Counted from the first letter of the stretch, positions 24,806 through 34,343 are shown. The stretch is 64,000 nucleotides of DNA from JAMXLO01 sp963819855 (GCA_963819855.1 CAWFYC010000037.1:186001-250000), one strand, 5' to 3'. Translations and numbers: made by a program. Notes: a model not told the origin generated them from the letters alone.

Positions 24806-25106
24806 GTGGAGAAGCGCACGGCTCATACGACCCGCGCGCGTGCAGATGGATGTTGCGCGACTTGGGGCGGCGGCACTCACCAAGACCGCGTTGGATGGCG
24901 GTCGGGCCATGGGACTTACCTCTGCGGAGATGCTGGCAGTGATCGCTGCCCTGACGCGGCGTGAATTCTACAAGTCGATGACAACGTAAGCCGATCATCG
25001 CGTTTGGCAGGACGTGTATCACGCTGCGACACCAGTACGAAAGGACGCCTATATCAAGATCACCTTGCGTGACGCAGCACCGGTGATCCAGTTCAAGGAG
25101 AGATGA
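24806..25106 (+). pseudogene. mqsR: Broken MqsR toxin
   Basis: The gene starts GTG with VEKRTAHTT, the typical MqsR opening. It then needs a frame change near 24835-24842 to continue as VQMDVARLGAAALTKTAL...GLTSAEMLAVIAALTRREFYKSMTT. An in-frame TAA (24987-24989) stands where MqsR normally has tyrosine, and the same frame goes on as ADHRVWQDVYH...AYIKITLRDAAPVIQFKER. The stop overlaps the mqsA ATG as ATGA. Two separate lesions point to an inactivated ribosome-dependent RNase, although sequence error cannot be excluded. Confidence 0.8.
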
Positions 25107-25510
25107 CTGTGGCACGGCAGTGTGTGAACTGTGAATCTCGGGATGGCATGACGCACTTCGAGGACGAGCGCTTCGTCATCGAGCATGCGGTCATGACGTC
25201 CACGGTGGAGGGCCTGTCGGGTTGGCGTTGCGGTGGCTGCGGCGAAGTGGAATTCGACGTCGAGAGCGCGCGGCGTTATGCGGCAGCCGGCGACGCGTTG
25301 GTGCTGCATGACCGTGAACGGCAGAGCCAGGAAATCCGCCGCATCCGCCGTAAGCTCGGCTTGAGCCAGGTTGCTGCTGCGCGCCTGACGGGCGGCGGCC
25401 ATAACGCGTTCTCGCGGTATGAGCGAGGCGAGGCCGCACCGCTGCCGGCGGTCGTCAATTTGTTCCGGCTGTTGGACAAGCACCCTGACCTGTTGAAGGA
25501 GCTGCTTTGA
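25103..25510 (+). CDS. mqsA: MqsA family antitoxin
   Basis: The 135-residue protein has the zinc-binding N-terminal part with C7/C10 and C43/C46 (CVNC and CGGC) and a C-terminal XRE-like helix-turn-helix (IRRKLGLSQVAAARLTGGGHNAFSRYERGEAAP). MqsA binds MqsR and represses the operon. It looks fully intact although the toxin gene before it is broken, so it may persist as an orphan regulator. Confidence 0.88.
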   Translation: MTVARQCVNCESRDGMTHFEDERFVIEHAVMTSTVEGLSGWRCGGCGEVEFDVESARRYAAAGDALVLHDRERQSQEIRRIRRKLGLSQVAAARLTGGGHNAFSRYERGEAAPLPAVVNLFRLLDKHPDLLKELL

Positions 25511-25609
25511 ATTCACTGTACGCGAACCCGCTGGCCCGATGGTGGGAATAACCGGCAGCTGGAGATCCCCTGGTAAGTTGTAGACGCCTTCCACACCGCA
25601 TGTAACTTA

Positions 25610-25632
25610 CGTTGCTGATCGACTAAGCAACG
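25610..25632. promoter_or_regulatory. Inverted repeat before the nuclease-like gene
   Basis: CGTTGCT (25610-25616) and AGCAACG (25626-25632) form 7-bp inverted arms around a 9-bp spacer in the 155-bp gap after mqsA, 33 bp before the TTG start of the next gene. It may be an operator or a weak transcription stop for mqsA. Confidence 0.3.
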
Positions 25633-25665
25633 GTCCCAAGCAGAGCGCCGCGTCCGGAGATTCCG

Positions 25666-26883
25666 TTGGACAGACAACACGGCATTCCTCTTCTCCTGCC
25701 CGCGGGCGCGGGGAGCGTAATTCCCCTGACACCGCTCAGTCAGCAGGATGGCGGTAGAACAGTGAGTGAGGCCGACATTCAGGAACTCGTTCAGACGCAC
25801 CCGGAGTGTTTGCCTATTGCCGAGATCGACCAGATGTTTTCGGGGCCGGTGCCAATTTGCACCGAGCTGAGCACCCCGGCAGGACCGATCGATAATTTCA
25901 TGGTCACGCCGTCCGGCCTGCCCGTACTGGTCGAATGCAAGCTCTGGCGGAATCCAGAGGGGCGACGTGAGGTAGTTGGCCAGATCCTCGATTATGCGAA
26001 AGAGCTCAGCCGTTGGTCTTCGTCCGACCTGCAGCGAGAGGTTAACAGGCGTCTCAGGCGTGACGGCAACTCGCTGCTGGAAATCGTGCGGGCGGTTGAT
26101 CCCACCGTCGACGAGGTCCGGTTCAACGATGCGCTGACTGCAAACTTGCGGCGCGGCCGTTTCCTCCTACCGATTGTCGGCGACGGCATCCGCGAGGGTG
26201 TGGAAACAATAACAGAGTACCTCCAGGTGCACGCCGGGTTGCACTTCTCGTTGGGTTTGGTCGAACTACCCATCTACATGATGCCTGACGGCAGCCGCTT
26301 GGTGGCACCGCGGATACTTGCGCGGACGACGCTTATCAGCAGGAACGTTGTGGCACTGCCCGACGGTTATGTTCTACGGGAGGTTGACAATTCTCCGACA
26401 GCGGCAGAGGCAGATCCTGATCGCAATGCACTTGCAGATGAGCAGCAGCAATTCTGGATGGAGTTTCTCCCCTACCTCAAGCTCGACGACCCGGAACAGC
26501 CGCGGCCAAAGGCAGCTCGTCAGGGTTACATTTTCCTGTCCCTTCCGGCGCCCACGAGCTGGCTCACGGTCTATCGCGATGGGTACCGTGGTGAGCTTGG
26601 AGTGTACTTATCATCGTGGCGCAATACCGCCGGCGGGTACTCTATGGAGGCGATCACCGAAGACTGGGATACGATCAAGGGCTTGTTGGGAGGCACCGCC
26701 AGGTTGGTAGATAAAGACGGCCGCCCCCGAATTGTCGATTCGCTTACATTAGGATCACTGGAGCAGCCCGAGACTCGGAAGCGAGGCTTCGCCTGGCTGG
26801 CCGAGCGGGTGAATACGTTCGTGAACGTCTTGCGTCCGCGTATGCGGTCCGCCGCGGCCGCCTTTCAGGCGAAGGGTAGGTAG
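25666..26883 (+). CDS. PD-(D/E)XK nuclease-like protein
   Basis: The 405-residue protein has an N-terminal region with TEADIQ-like SEADIQELVQTHPECLPI, then GPIDNFMVTPSGLPVLVECKLWRNPEGRREVVGQILDYAKEL. The D...ECK arrangement followed by a Q-x-x-x-Y helix matches the PD-(D/E)XK core (D about 71, E/K about 86-88). The remaining 270 residues are not recognised. The start is TTG with GGAGA five bases upstream. It lies between two toxin-antitoxin loci, so a defence or DNA-repair role is possible. The target is unknown. Confidence 0.65.
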   Translation: MDRQHGIPLLLPAGAGSVIPLTPLSQQDGGRTVSEADIQELVQTHPECLPIAEIDQMFSGPVPICTELSTPAGPIDNFMVTPSGLPVLVECKLWRNPEGRREVVGQILDYAKELSRWSSSDLQREVNRRLRRDGNSLLEIVRAVDPTVDEVRFNDALTANLRRGRFLLPIVGDGIREGVETITEYLQVHAGLHFSLGLVELPIYMMPDGSRLVAPRILARTTLISRNVVALPDGYVLREVDNSPTAAEADPDRNALADEQQQFWMEFLPYLKLDDPEQPRPKAARQGYIFLSLPAPTSWLTVYRDGYRGELGVYLSSWRNTAGGYSMEAITEDWDTIKGLLGGTARLVDKDGRPRIVDSLTLGSLEQPETRKRGFAWLAERVNTFVNVLRPRMRSAAAAFQAKGR

Positions 26884-27019
26884 GGCCCTGCAAAATGATA
26901 CATTGTTGCCGCGGCATCGCGAACCGGAGGTGATAGCCGGACAACCCCTCGATCAGGCATTGATGGAGCGAGATCGTCTGGTTCCAGGCCAACGCCGCGC
27001 GGCGGTTCGCGCCCCTCTG

Positions 27020-27424
27020 TCATTTCGCCGCATGAGCATCGCGCGCCCTCACCTTGTTGCGCGGATCGAGCGCACGCATCACCGCATCCGGTTCTGACGC
27101 GATGACGCGCAGCAACGTCGAGGCTGGGCCTGACGGCACCCTGCGTCCCTGCTCGTATTGCTGCAACGTGTCCACCGTGAAGCCGAACCGTCGTGCGAAC
27201 TGTGCTTGGCTCAAGCCCAGCCGCGATCGCAATTCGCGCACCTGCACAGCCGTCAGCGGCGGATACACCGGCATCGCGCTGGCCACGTCTGCTTCACTCC
27301 ATGCATTGTCGTCTTCCGCCGCCTGCCGCTCGATCTCTGCCTCACTTGGCTCACGGCTTGCCGCCAGGTTTGCCAACAGACGCTTGCGGTCGATGTTAGT
27401 GCGGGAACGTCGCACGATAGGCAT
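27020..27424 (-). CDS. XRE-family helix-turn-helix antitoxin
   Basis: The 134-residue protein has an N-terminal toxin-binding-like region (MPIVRRSRTNIDRKRLLANL, then an acidic helix) and a C-terminal helix-turn-helix (VRELRSRLGLSQAQFARRFGFTVDTLQQYEQGRRVPSGPAS). It overlaps the BrnT gene by 29 bp and is the likely antitoxin. The layout differs from classical BrnA, which is a ribbon-helix-helix protein. It probably binds the 19-bp palindrome ahead of brnT. Confidence 0.8.
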   Translation of the reverse strand: MPIVRRSRTNIDRKRLLANLAASREPSEAEIERQAAEDDNAWSEADVASAMPVYPPLTAVQVRELRSRLGLSQAQFARRFGFTVDTLQQYEQGRRVPSGPASTLLRVIASEPDAVMRALDPRNKVRARDAHAAK

Positions 27425-27671
27425 CTCGTTCTCTCCTGTTCGCGTACCGCAGACTGATGATCCGCCGGACCGTGCCACGATCGGTGTAGACCCAAAGCAA
27501 TGCCCTGCCGGCCACAAGCCCAATCGCTTGCATGCGCATCTCGCCATAGTCCCGGCGCTCATCGATCCGCTCCAGGGTGGGACCTTCGAACAGCGGTATC
27601 ACCAACTCGAACGTTAACCCGCGGTCGAGCTGGTTACGCTCGCTCTTGGTGTCGTCCCACTCGAATTCCAT
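27396..27671 (-). CDS. brnT: BrnT family toxin
   Basis: The 91-residue protein starts MEFEWDDTKSERNQLDRGLTF and contains DERRDYGEMRMQAIG, LLWVYTDRG and RIISLRYANRRERDAY. These are the standard BrnT motifs, including the R-I-I-S-x-R-x-A core of this RelE-like RNase fold. It appears intact and is the first gene of the pair, with the antitoxin downstream. Confidence 0.9.
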   Translation of the reverse strand: MEFEWDDTKSERNQLDRGLTFELVIPLFEGPTLERIDERRDYGEMRMQAIGLVAGRALLWVYTDRGTVRRIISLRYANRRERDAYRATFPH

Positions 27672-27678
27672 CGGCGAC

Positions 27679-27697
27679 TATACGTCAATGACGTATA
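27679..27697. promoter_or_regulatory. 19-bp palindrome upstream of brnT
   Basis: TATACGTCA-A-TGACGTATA has perfect 9-bp arms around one base and ends 8 bp before the brnT start. A further half site (GACGCATA on the other strand) follows. It is the strongest operator candidate in the window for autoregulation by the HTH antitoxin. Confidence 0.6.
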
Positions 27698-27727
27698 TGC
27701 GTCAAAAGCTGACCAGTTGGATCGAAT

Positions 27728-28954
<1,227 letters not shown>

Positions 28955-28977
28955 ATCGGCTCTCGCGGGGTAGGGAG

Positions 28978-30033
28978 TTACTGGACCAGACGCGCCGTGC
29001 CGCCACGACCGAGCGCGGCGGCATCGACCTGCACGGCGGAGGCAGGTACGCCGGCGGCGGCCAGCGCCGCGGCCATGGCTTTGGCACGCGACAGGCCGAG
29101 AGCGAGCGCCGCGGACTGGGCATCCGGGTCATTCGAGGCGGCGTCGCCGTAGCCGGTGACCGCGATGATGCCGCTGCCCCGCCGCCCCGCGAGCTGCTTC
29201 AGAGCATCGGTTCCGGTGGACGGCAACTCGGCCGAACCGGTCACGAACGTCACGCTGAGACTGTTGGCCGGGTTGGGCGGCGGTGCTGGCGCGGGCGTTG
29301 CCGTGGCGACAGTGGTGGGGGCAGTGGGGGCCGGAGCCGGCGCGCTTTCAGGGGCCGGGGCTGGCGCAGGCACTGCAACGGCGACCGGCGCCGGGGTTGG
29401 TGGCGGTGCCGGCGGAGGTGGCGGCGCGGCGGACGCGACACCCGGCAGGTTCGGCGGCGGTGGCGGCGAAGCAGGCAAAGGTGGCGGCGGCGCTGCCTCG
29501 ACGGCGGGCGGCTGTGCCGTCGCGCCCGGCGGAGCAAGCGGCGCGCTCTGCACCGTGCTGACCGGGGCTGTGGCCGGTGCTGGCGCCGTTTCGGGGCCGC
29601 TGGCCGCTGGGTTGGGGATGGCTGGAGCAGGCGGAGCCTCCGCCGCGGCCATGGAGGCACTCGCCTTCTCGGTGCCCGGCGGCGGCGCAGGCGGTGGCGG
29701 CGGCACGGTGCCGCGGCCGAACAGGCCCGGTGATGCACTGGGTAGCGAGGGATCCGCGATCGGCGCCGCCGCGGCCACGTGCTGCGCGTTGGCACGGTCC
29801 GCGATCAGCGCGCTGGATATGTTGGTGAGCGCGGCGCGGTCGGGCTGCGCGGGCTTCGGCGGCACGCTGGCGAGGTTCGGATACGGCTGATCGGCACCGG
29901 GCGGCGGCGGCCGCTCCTCGGCGATCTTGCCGCCCTGAAGATCGTGCCACCAGCTCACCGGGTTCATCGACGCAGGTAACGACGAACATCCTGCCAGCAG
30001 CAGCGCGAGCAAGGGGGCGGAGCGGAAATGCAG
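28978..30033 (-). CDS. Proline-rich OmpA-like lipoprotein
   Basis: The protein of about 350 residues has a lipobox (LLALLLAGCSS), a long Pro/Ala-rich linker (about residues 100-240) and a C-terminal OmpA-like domain (VTFVTGSAELPSTGTDALKQLA...VTGYGDA, then LSRAKAMAAAL). It would tether the outer membrane to peptidoglycan. The OmpA domain is degenerate compared with the usual N-x-x-L-S-x-x-R-A pattern. The start is unclear: no ATG lies close before the signal, and the best choice is a CTG at 30033 (LHFRSAPLL). It is divergent from phaC. Confidence 0.7.
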   Translation of the reverse strand: MHFRSAPLLALLLAGCSSLPASMNPVSWWHDLQGGKIAEERPPPPGADQPYPNLASVPPKPAQPDRAALTNISSALIADRANAQHVAAAAPIADPSLPSASPGLFGRGTVPPPPPAPPPGTEKASASMAAAEAPPAPAIPNPAASGPETAPAPATAPVSTVQSAPLAPPGATAQPPAVEAAPPPPLPASPPPPPNLPGVASAAPPPPPAPPPTPAPVAVAVPAPAPAPESAPAPAPTAPTTVATATPAPAPPPNPANSLSVTFVTGSAELPSTGTDALKQLAGRRGSGIIAVTGYGDAASNDPDAQSAALALGLSRAKAMAAALAAAGVPASAVQVDAAALGRGGTARLVQ

Positions 30034-30184
30034 GCCAGCGCTGCCGGATTCGAGGCCGCAACCAGCTTGAACCCGCCTCCCCGCGCCCCTAGGTTGCCCG
30101 CCACTTCCGCTGCTCAGCATCGTCGAATCCGCTCCAGGCCGTGCCCTGATGTAGCTTGTGGTGGTGCCGACGGAAAGGACGGGT

Positions 30185-31985
30185 ATGGCCGACAAGGACA
30201 AGACCGAGACCACCGGGTTCAAGCTGCCCGACCCGGCGGAGATTGGTCGTTCGATGGCCGACGTGGCCGAGCGCTCGCAGCGCATCGTCGGCGAGTGGCT
30301 GAAGCGCCAGGCGGACGCGGAACACGCGCCAGACCCGCTGAACATCGCCAGCGCGTTCATGGAGATGACCGCGCGGCTGATCGCCAATCCCGCCCGACTG
30401 GTCGCCGCGCAGTTGGGCTTCTGGCAGGACTACATGACGCTCTGGCAGAATACCGCGCGGCGTATCATGGGCGGGGAGAACGAACCGGTGATCGACGCCC
30501 CGGCCACGGATCGCCGCTTCAAGGACGATGCGTGGCGCGAGAACGAGGTGTTCGACTTCATCAAGCAGAGCTACCTGCTGTCGGCGCGTTATGTGCAGGA
30601 CGTGGTGCGACAGGTCGACGGGATGGACTTCGAAGACCGCGCAGAAAGTGGATTTCTACGCGCGGCAGTTTATCGATGCGATGAGCCCGTCGAATTTTCT
30701 GCTGACCAACCCGGAGGTGCTGCGCAGGACCGCCGAGACCGGGGGCGAGAACCTGCTGAAGGGGCTGAACAACCTGCTGAGCGATCTGGAGCAGGGCAAG
30801 GGCAAGCTCCGCATCAAGATGACCGACATGGACGCCTTCAGGCTGGGTGAAAACATCGGCGTCTCGCCCGGCAAGGTGGTGTTCCAGAACGACCTGATGC
30901 AGCTCATCCAGTACACGCCGCTTACCGAGACGGTGCTGAAGCGGCCGCTGCTGATCGCGCCGCCGTGGATCAACAAGTTTTATATTCTAGACCTTCGCCC
31001 ACGGAACAGCTTCGTGCGCTGGGCGGTGTCGCAGGGTCATACCGTGTTCATGATCTCCTGGGTCAACCCGGACGAGAAGCTCGCCGAGAAGAACTTCGAG
31101 GACTACATGCAGGAGGGCTATCTGGCGGCGCTCGATGCGATCGAGCAGGCGACCGGCGAGCGCGAGGTGAACGCGATCGGCTACTGCCTCGGCGGCACGC
31201 TGCTGGCGAGCACGCTCGCCTACATGGCGACCAGGAAGGACAACCGAATCCGCTCCGCGACGTTCTTCGTCACCATGATGGATTTTTCCGAGGCGGGCGA
31301 GCTCGGCGTGTTCATCGATGAGGAGCAGTTGCAGGCGCTCGAGGAGAAGATGAACAAGCGCGGCTATCTCGAAGGCTCCGAGATGGCGACGACCTTCAAT
31401 ATGCTCCGGGCGAACGACCTGATCTGGTCGTTTGTGGTGAACAACTACCTGCTGGGCAACGATCCGTTCCCATTCGACCTGCTGTACTGGAATGCGGATT
31501 CGACGCGCATGCCGGCGAAGATGCACAGCTTCTACCTGCGCAAGATGTACCAGCAGAACCTGTTGGCAGAGCCCGGCGGAATCACCCTGGCCGGCGTGCC
31601 GATCGATCTGCGCAAAATCAAGACGCCGGCCTACCTTCTGTCCACGCGCGAGGATCACATCGCGCCGTGGAAGTCGACCTATCGCGGCACCCAGTTGCTG
31701 AGCGGGCCGAAGCGGTTTGTGCTGGCGGCGTCGGGGCATATCGCCGGCGTGGTCAATCCTCCGGATGGCGGGAAATACAGCCACTGGATCAACACCGATC
31801 TGCCGGCCGATCCGGAAGAGTGGTTCAAGGGCGCCACCGAAATCGCCGGTTCATGGTGGCCGGACTGGCACCGCTGGGTGACCGCACTGGCCAAGGAGCA
31901 GGTAGCGGCGCGGGTGCCTGGCGAGGGCAAGCTGAAGCCGATCGAGGACGCCCCGGGAAGCTACGTGCAGGTGCGGCTGAGCTGA
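30185..31985 (+). pseudogene. phaC: Class I poly(3-hydroxyalkanoate) synthase with one frameshift
   Basis: With a one-base correction near 30627 (GACTTCGAAGACC) the gene encodes about 599 residues, normal for class I PhaC. The first part (MADKDKTETTG...QSYLLSARYVQDVVRQVDGMD) and the second (KTAQKVDFYARQFIDAMSPSNF...) join in the next frame. The catalytic residues are present: Cys in GYCLGG (codon 31185-31187), Asp in REDHIAPW and His in ASGHIAGV. All other parts are intact, so an extra base from sequencing error is as likely as a real mutation. Confidence 0.85.
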
Positions 31986-31999
31986 GACAGCCTCAGCTC
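31979..31999. terminator. Hairpin between convergent phaC and DUF4239 genes
   Basis: GAGCTGAG-ACAGC-CTCAGCTC is a perfect 8-bp stem that covers the phaC stop codon and ends 3 bp before the stop of the convergent gene. There is no T-run, so it would be a weak or Rho-assisted terminator. Confidence 0.4.
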
Positions 32000-32001
32000 G
32001 G

Positions 32002-32802
32002 TCACTGGATGCGGGAAAGCACGTATTCGTAGGGTGCCGTCGAGACCCGGAAGTCGCCGCGAAACGGATTGCTCAGCGCGATGATCAGCACCAGCACCAA
32101 GACCCCGGACACCGCCAACAAGGCGCACATGGCGAGGTGCATGGCGATGTTGGGCGCGCCCAGGAACGAGCTGAAAACGATGGTGATCGTTCCTCCGGCG
32201 ATGACGACGACCCAGACGATCGCCGGGATCGTGGACTCCGCCGCCAATAGTCTCTCCTGCCTGGCGTCGCGCAACCGTGTCAGGGATTGCAGCAGCAGTG
32301 CGTGAAAGTCGCCCTGCATCTGGTCGGATGGCCGCAGACTGAGCGCCAGGCGATGCAGTTCGTCGAGATAGGCGTCACCCGAGCGGTCCACGTGGCCCTC
32401 CGCCTGAGCCGGCCACTCGGCGCCGATCACCGACCTGGTGTAACGCTTCAAACGATCGATCAGGTCTGCCCTTGCCGGGTCGGGGAAGCCGTCGGCCGCC
32501 TCGAACACGTCCTGGATGACAACGGCCTCCAAATGGCTCGCCGCCTTGGCCTTGTTGAAGCCATCCCAGGCCAGCATGGCAACAAACGCCAGCAGCACGG
32601 CGTAGGTGACACCGATGATCGAGAAGATCGCCGCCGCGATTTCGTTATGCTGGCGCCGGAAGTCAGCCGACACAAAGCGTCGCACGCCGATCTCCAGCAG
32701 CATCGTCGCGATCACGGCCGCAATCATCAACGAGAGCGCGACTGCCCAGATCGGATACTGGTAGACCGCGTCCGGACGCATCATCACTGACAGCACTCGC
32801 AT
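32002..32802 (-). CDS. DUF4239 membrane protein
   Basis: The protein of about 266 residues has two transmembrane segments near the N-terminus (PIWAVALSLMIAAVIATML and IFSIIGVTYAVLLAFVAML), a soluble middle region with HRLALSLRP, and two near the C-terminus (IPAIVWVVVIAGGTITIVF and LAMCALLAVSGVLVLVLIIAL), ending in NPFRGDFRVSTAPYEYVL. This arrangement is the DUF4239 (bestrophin-like) pattern. The function is unknown; transport has been suggested for the family. The Met at 32802 was chosen; upstream in-frame codons are possible. Confidence 0.8.
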   Translation of the reverse strand: MRVLSVMMRPDAVYQYPIWAVALSLMIAAVIATMLLEIGVRRFVSADFRRQHNEIAAAIFSIIGVTYAVLLAFVAMLAWDGFNKAKAASHLEAVVIQDVFEAADGFPDPARADLIDRLKRYTRSVIGAEWPAQAEGHVDRSGDAYLDELHRLALSLRPSDQMQGDFHALLLQSLTRLRDARQERLLAAESTIPAIVWVVVIAGGTITIVFSSFLGAPNIAMHLAMCALLAVSGVLVLVLIIALSNPFRGDFRVSTAPYEYVLSRIQ

Positions 32803-32880
32803 GCAAAGCACTTCCTGCAGCAAGCATCGGAGCTAGACGCGGGCGCGGTCAATCCGCCGGATGACGGGATGCCGACCAGG

Positions 32881-33366
32881 CTACCCAGCGTAGAGTCCTT
32901 GCCAGTTCGGAAACGTCGGTTCCAACGGCTGCATCAGTTCAGCGATCGTCGCGTGCAGCCGTTCCAGCACATGCACCTTCTGCTCGATCGATCCGCCGAA
33001 CGGATAGCCGCACCGCAGCAACACGTCGTGCAACGCGCCCTCCACCAGCGCGCAGACCGTTCCGAACGACCCGGGCGGCACCAGACCCGGCATGGCCAAC
33101 GCATGCACCATCAGCACCGCACAGGACCGTCGCACCGGCCGAGCGGGCGCCTCGTTCGCCAGCTTGATGATTGCGGCGACCGACGGCTGGTCCGGCGGCT
33201 CGATCCCCAGCAGCGCGACGCAATGCCGGACCAGCACCAGCCGTGCGGCCCGCATCCTCGCGTCGCGGCTGCGTTCCCGATCGGGCGGGGCCAGCGCGGC
33301 TGCGAGATCACGCAGCGCCGCCGCAAGATTCGTCGCACTCACTTCGGCTCCAATGCGCTTCGTCAT
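32881..33366 (-). CDS. Hypothetical helical protein next to vapBC
   Basis: The 161-residue protein (MTKRIGAEVSATNLAAALRDLAAAL...) is Ala/Leu-rich and probably all-helical, with two cysteines and no signal peptide. It ends HATIAELMQPLEPTFPNWQGLYAG. I do not recognise it. It starts 80 bp from vapB in the opposite direction, and the palindrome at 33397-33420 lies between the two starts. Confidence 0.5.
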   Translation of the reverse strand: MTKRIGAEVSATNLAAALRDLAAALAPPDRERSRDARMRAARLVLVRHCVALLGIEPPDQPSVAAIIKLANEAPARPVRRSCAVLMVHALAMPGLVPPGSFGTVCALVEGALHDVLLRCGYPFGGSIEQKVHVLERLHATIAELMQPLEPTFPNWQGLYAG

Positions 33367-33396
33367 ACCCCCACTTTGGCACGGCGATCTTGATTT

Positions 33397-33420
33397 TGAT
33401 AGATACCACGATATCTATCA
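33397..33420. promoter_or_regulatory. Inverted repeat in the vapB promoter (candidate VapB operator)
   Basis: TGATAGATA and TATCTATCA are perfect 9-bp arms around CCACGA, 25 bp before the vapB ATG and 30 bp from the divergent gene start. This AT-rich symmetrical site in GC-rich DNA fits a VapB/VapBC autoregulatory operator and could control both directions. Confidence 0.55.
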
Positions 33421-33445
33421 TAGTTAGGCCCGTGGAGAGTTCCCC

Positions 33446-33706
33446 ATGACAGAGACCGGCACCGCCAAATTGTTCCGCCACGGTCGCAGCCAGGCGGTAC
33501 GGCTGCCCAAGGACTTCCGCCTGCCAGGTACCGAGGTGCGTGTGCGTCGCGTCGGCCGCGGCGTGCTGCTGGAGCCGATCGAACGCAACGCTGCCGACAT
33601 TCACGCGATATTCGCCAAACTGGCGAAATATCGCGACATCCCGTTCATGGAGGAAGGCAGGCAGCAGCCGCCGATGCCGTCCCCGGACGATGTTTCGCTC
33701 GACTGA
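33446..33706 (+). CDS. vapB: VapB-type antitoxin (AbrB/SpoVT fold)
   Basis: The 86-residue protein has the swapped-hairpin DNA-binding part (TAKLFRHGRSQAVRLPKDFRLPGTEVRVRRVG) and a C-terminal toxin-binding tail. GGAGAG lies 7 bases before the ATG. Its stop overlaps the toxin ATG by one base (TGATG). Confidence 0.92.
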   Translation: MTETGTAKLFRHGRSQAVRLPKDFRLPGTEVRVRRVGRGVLLEPIERNAADIHAIFAKLAKYRDIPFMEEGRQQPPMPSPDDVSLD

Positions 33707-34113
33707 TGTTCCTGCTTGATACCAACGCAGTCATTGCCGCGCTGAAGGGCGATCCGCCCGATGTGGCAGAACGACTCGAACGCGAACTCCTGCACGATGT
33801 TGTTGCACTGCCGGTGATCGTACTGTTTGAAATGCAATTCGGCATCGCCAGGAGCGCAAGGCGCAATGACAACATCGAGCGACTTGCCGTGTTCCTCCAG
33901 TTGCCCATCACGATCGTGCCCTTTGACGCAGGAGACGCCGAGGAAGCCGGCGATATTCGCGCGGAGCTGGCACGCGCCGGAACACCGATCGGACCCTACG
34001 ACGTACTCATTGCGGGCCAGGCGCGTCGCCGCAGCGCCGTGTTGGTCACAGCCAACACGCGCGGGTTCACCCGTGTGCCGGGCCTGAAGACGGAAGACTG
34101 GGCGATCGCCTGA
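33706..34113 (+). CDS. vapC: VapC-type PIN toxin
   Basis: The 135-residue protein starts MFLLDTNAVIAALKG with the first PIN aspartate. It has the FEMQFGIARS glutamate segment, GPYDVLIAGQA with the third acidic residue, and VLVTANTRGFTRVPGLKTEDW. VapC proteins are Mg-dependent RNases that cut tRNA or rRNA. All expected acidic sites are present, so it is probably active. It is read directly after vapB. Confidence 0.92.
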   Translation: MFLLDTNAVIAALKGDPPDVAERLERELLHDVVALPVIVLFEMQFGIARSARRNDNIERLAVFLQLPITIVPFDAGDAEEAGDIRAELARAGTPIGPYDVLIAGQARRRSAVLVTANTRGFTRVPGLKTEDWAIA

Positions 34114-34117
34114 ACCG

Positions 34118-34343
34118 CTATGGGAACAGTTGCTCGCCGGTCTCCGCATCCTCCACGAAGATCGCGCTGACCGGGCAGTTCTCCGCCGCCTCCAGGATCT
34201 TCTGCCTCACTCTCCCCCGCGGGATCGGTCACCTCCGACTGGCGGTTGTCGTTGAGCCGGAACACCTTCGGCGCGATCGCCTCGCACATCGCGTTGCCGA
34301 CACAGGCCTGCTGGTCCACCCAGACGCGCAGCTTGCGTGCCAC
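34118..34343 (-). pseudogene. P450-associated ferredoxin with a frameshift
   Basis: The start is normal for the single-cluster ferredoxins that serve P450s: KLRVWVDQQACVGNAMCEAIAPKVF with C-x-x-x-x-x-C. A shift near 34200-34208 then moves the natural ending (KILEAAENCPVSAIFVEDAE) to the next frame, stopping at 34118-34120. The complete protein would be about 75 residues with the third cluster cysteine in ENCPV. It is 10 bp after the P450 gene. The shift may be real or a sequence error. Confidence 0.75.

Noticed and set aside
26744..26992. Minus-strand ORF with AWNQTISLHQ-like text after the nuclease-like gene
   Set aside because: About 40 residues look protein-like, but the frame overlaps the end of a better-supported gene and has no start signal or recognised family.
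30615..30660. Programmed frameshift in phaC
   Set aside because: There is no slippery heptamer or following stem at the break, and the downstream part holds the whole catalytic domain. An indel is simpler.
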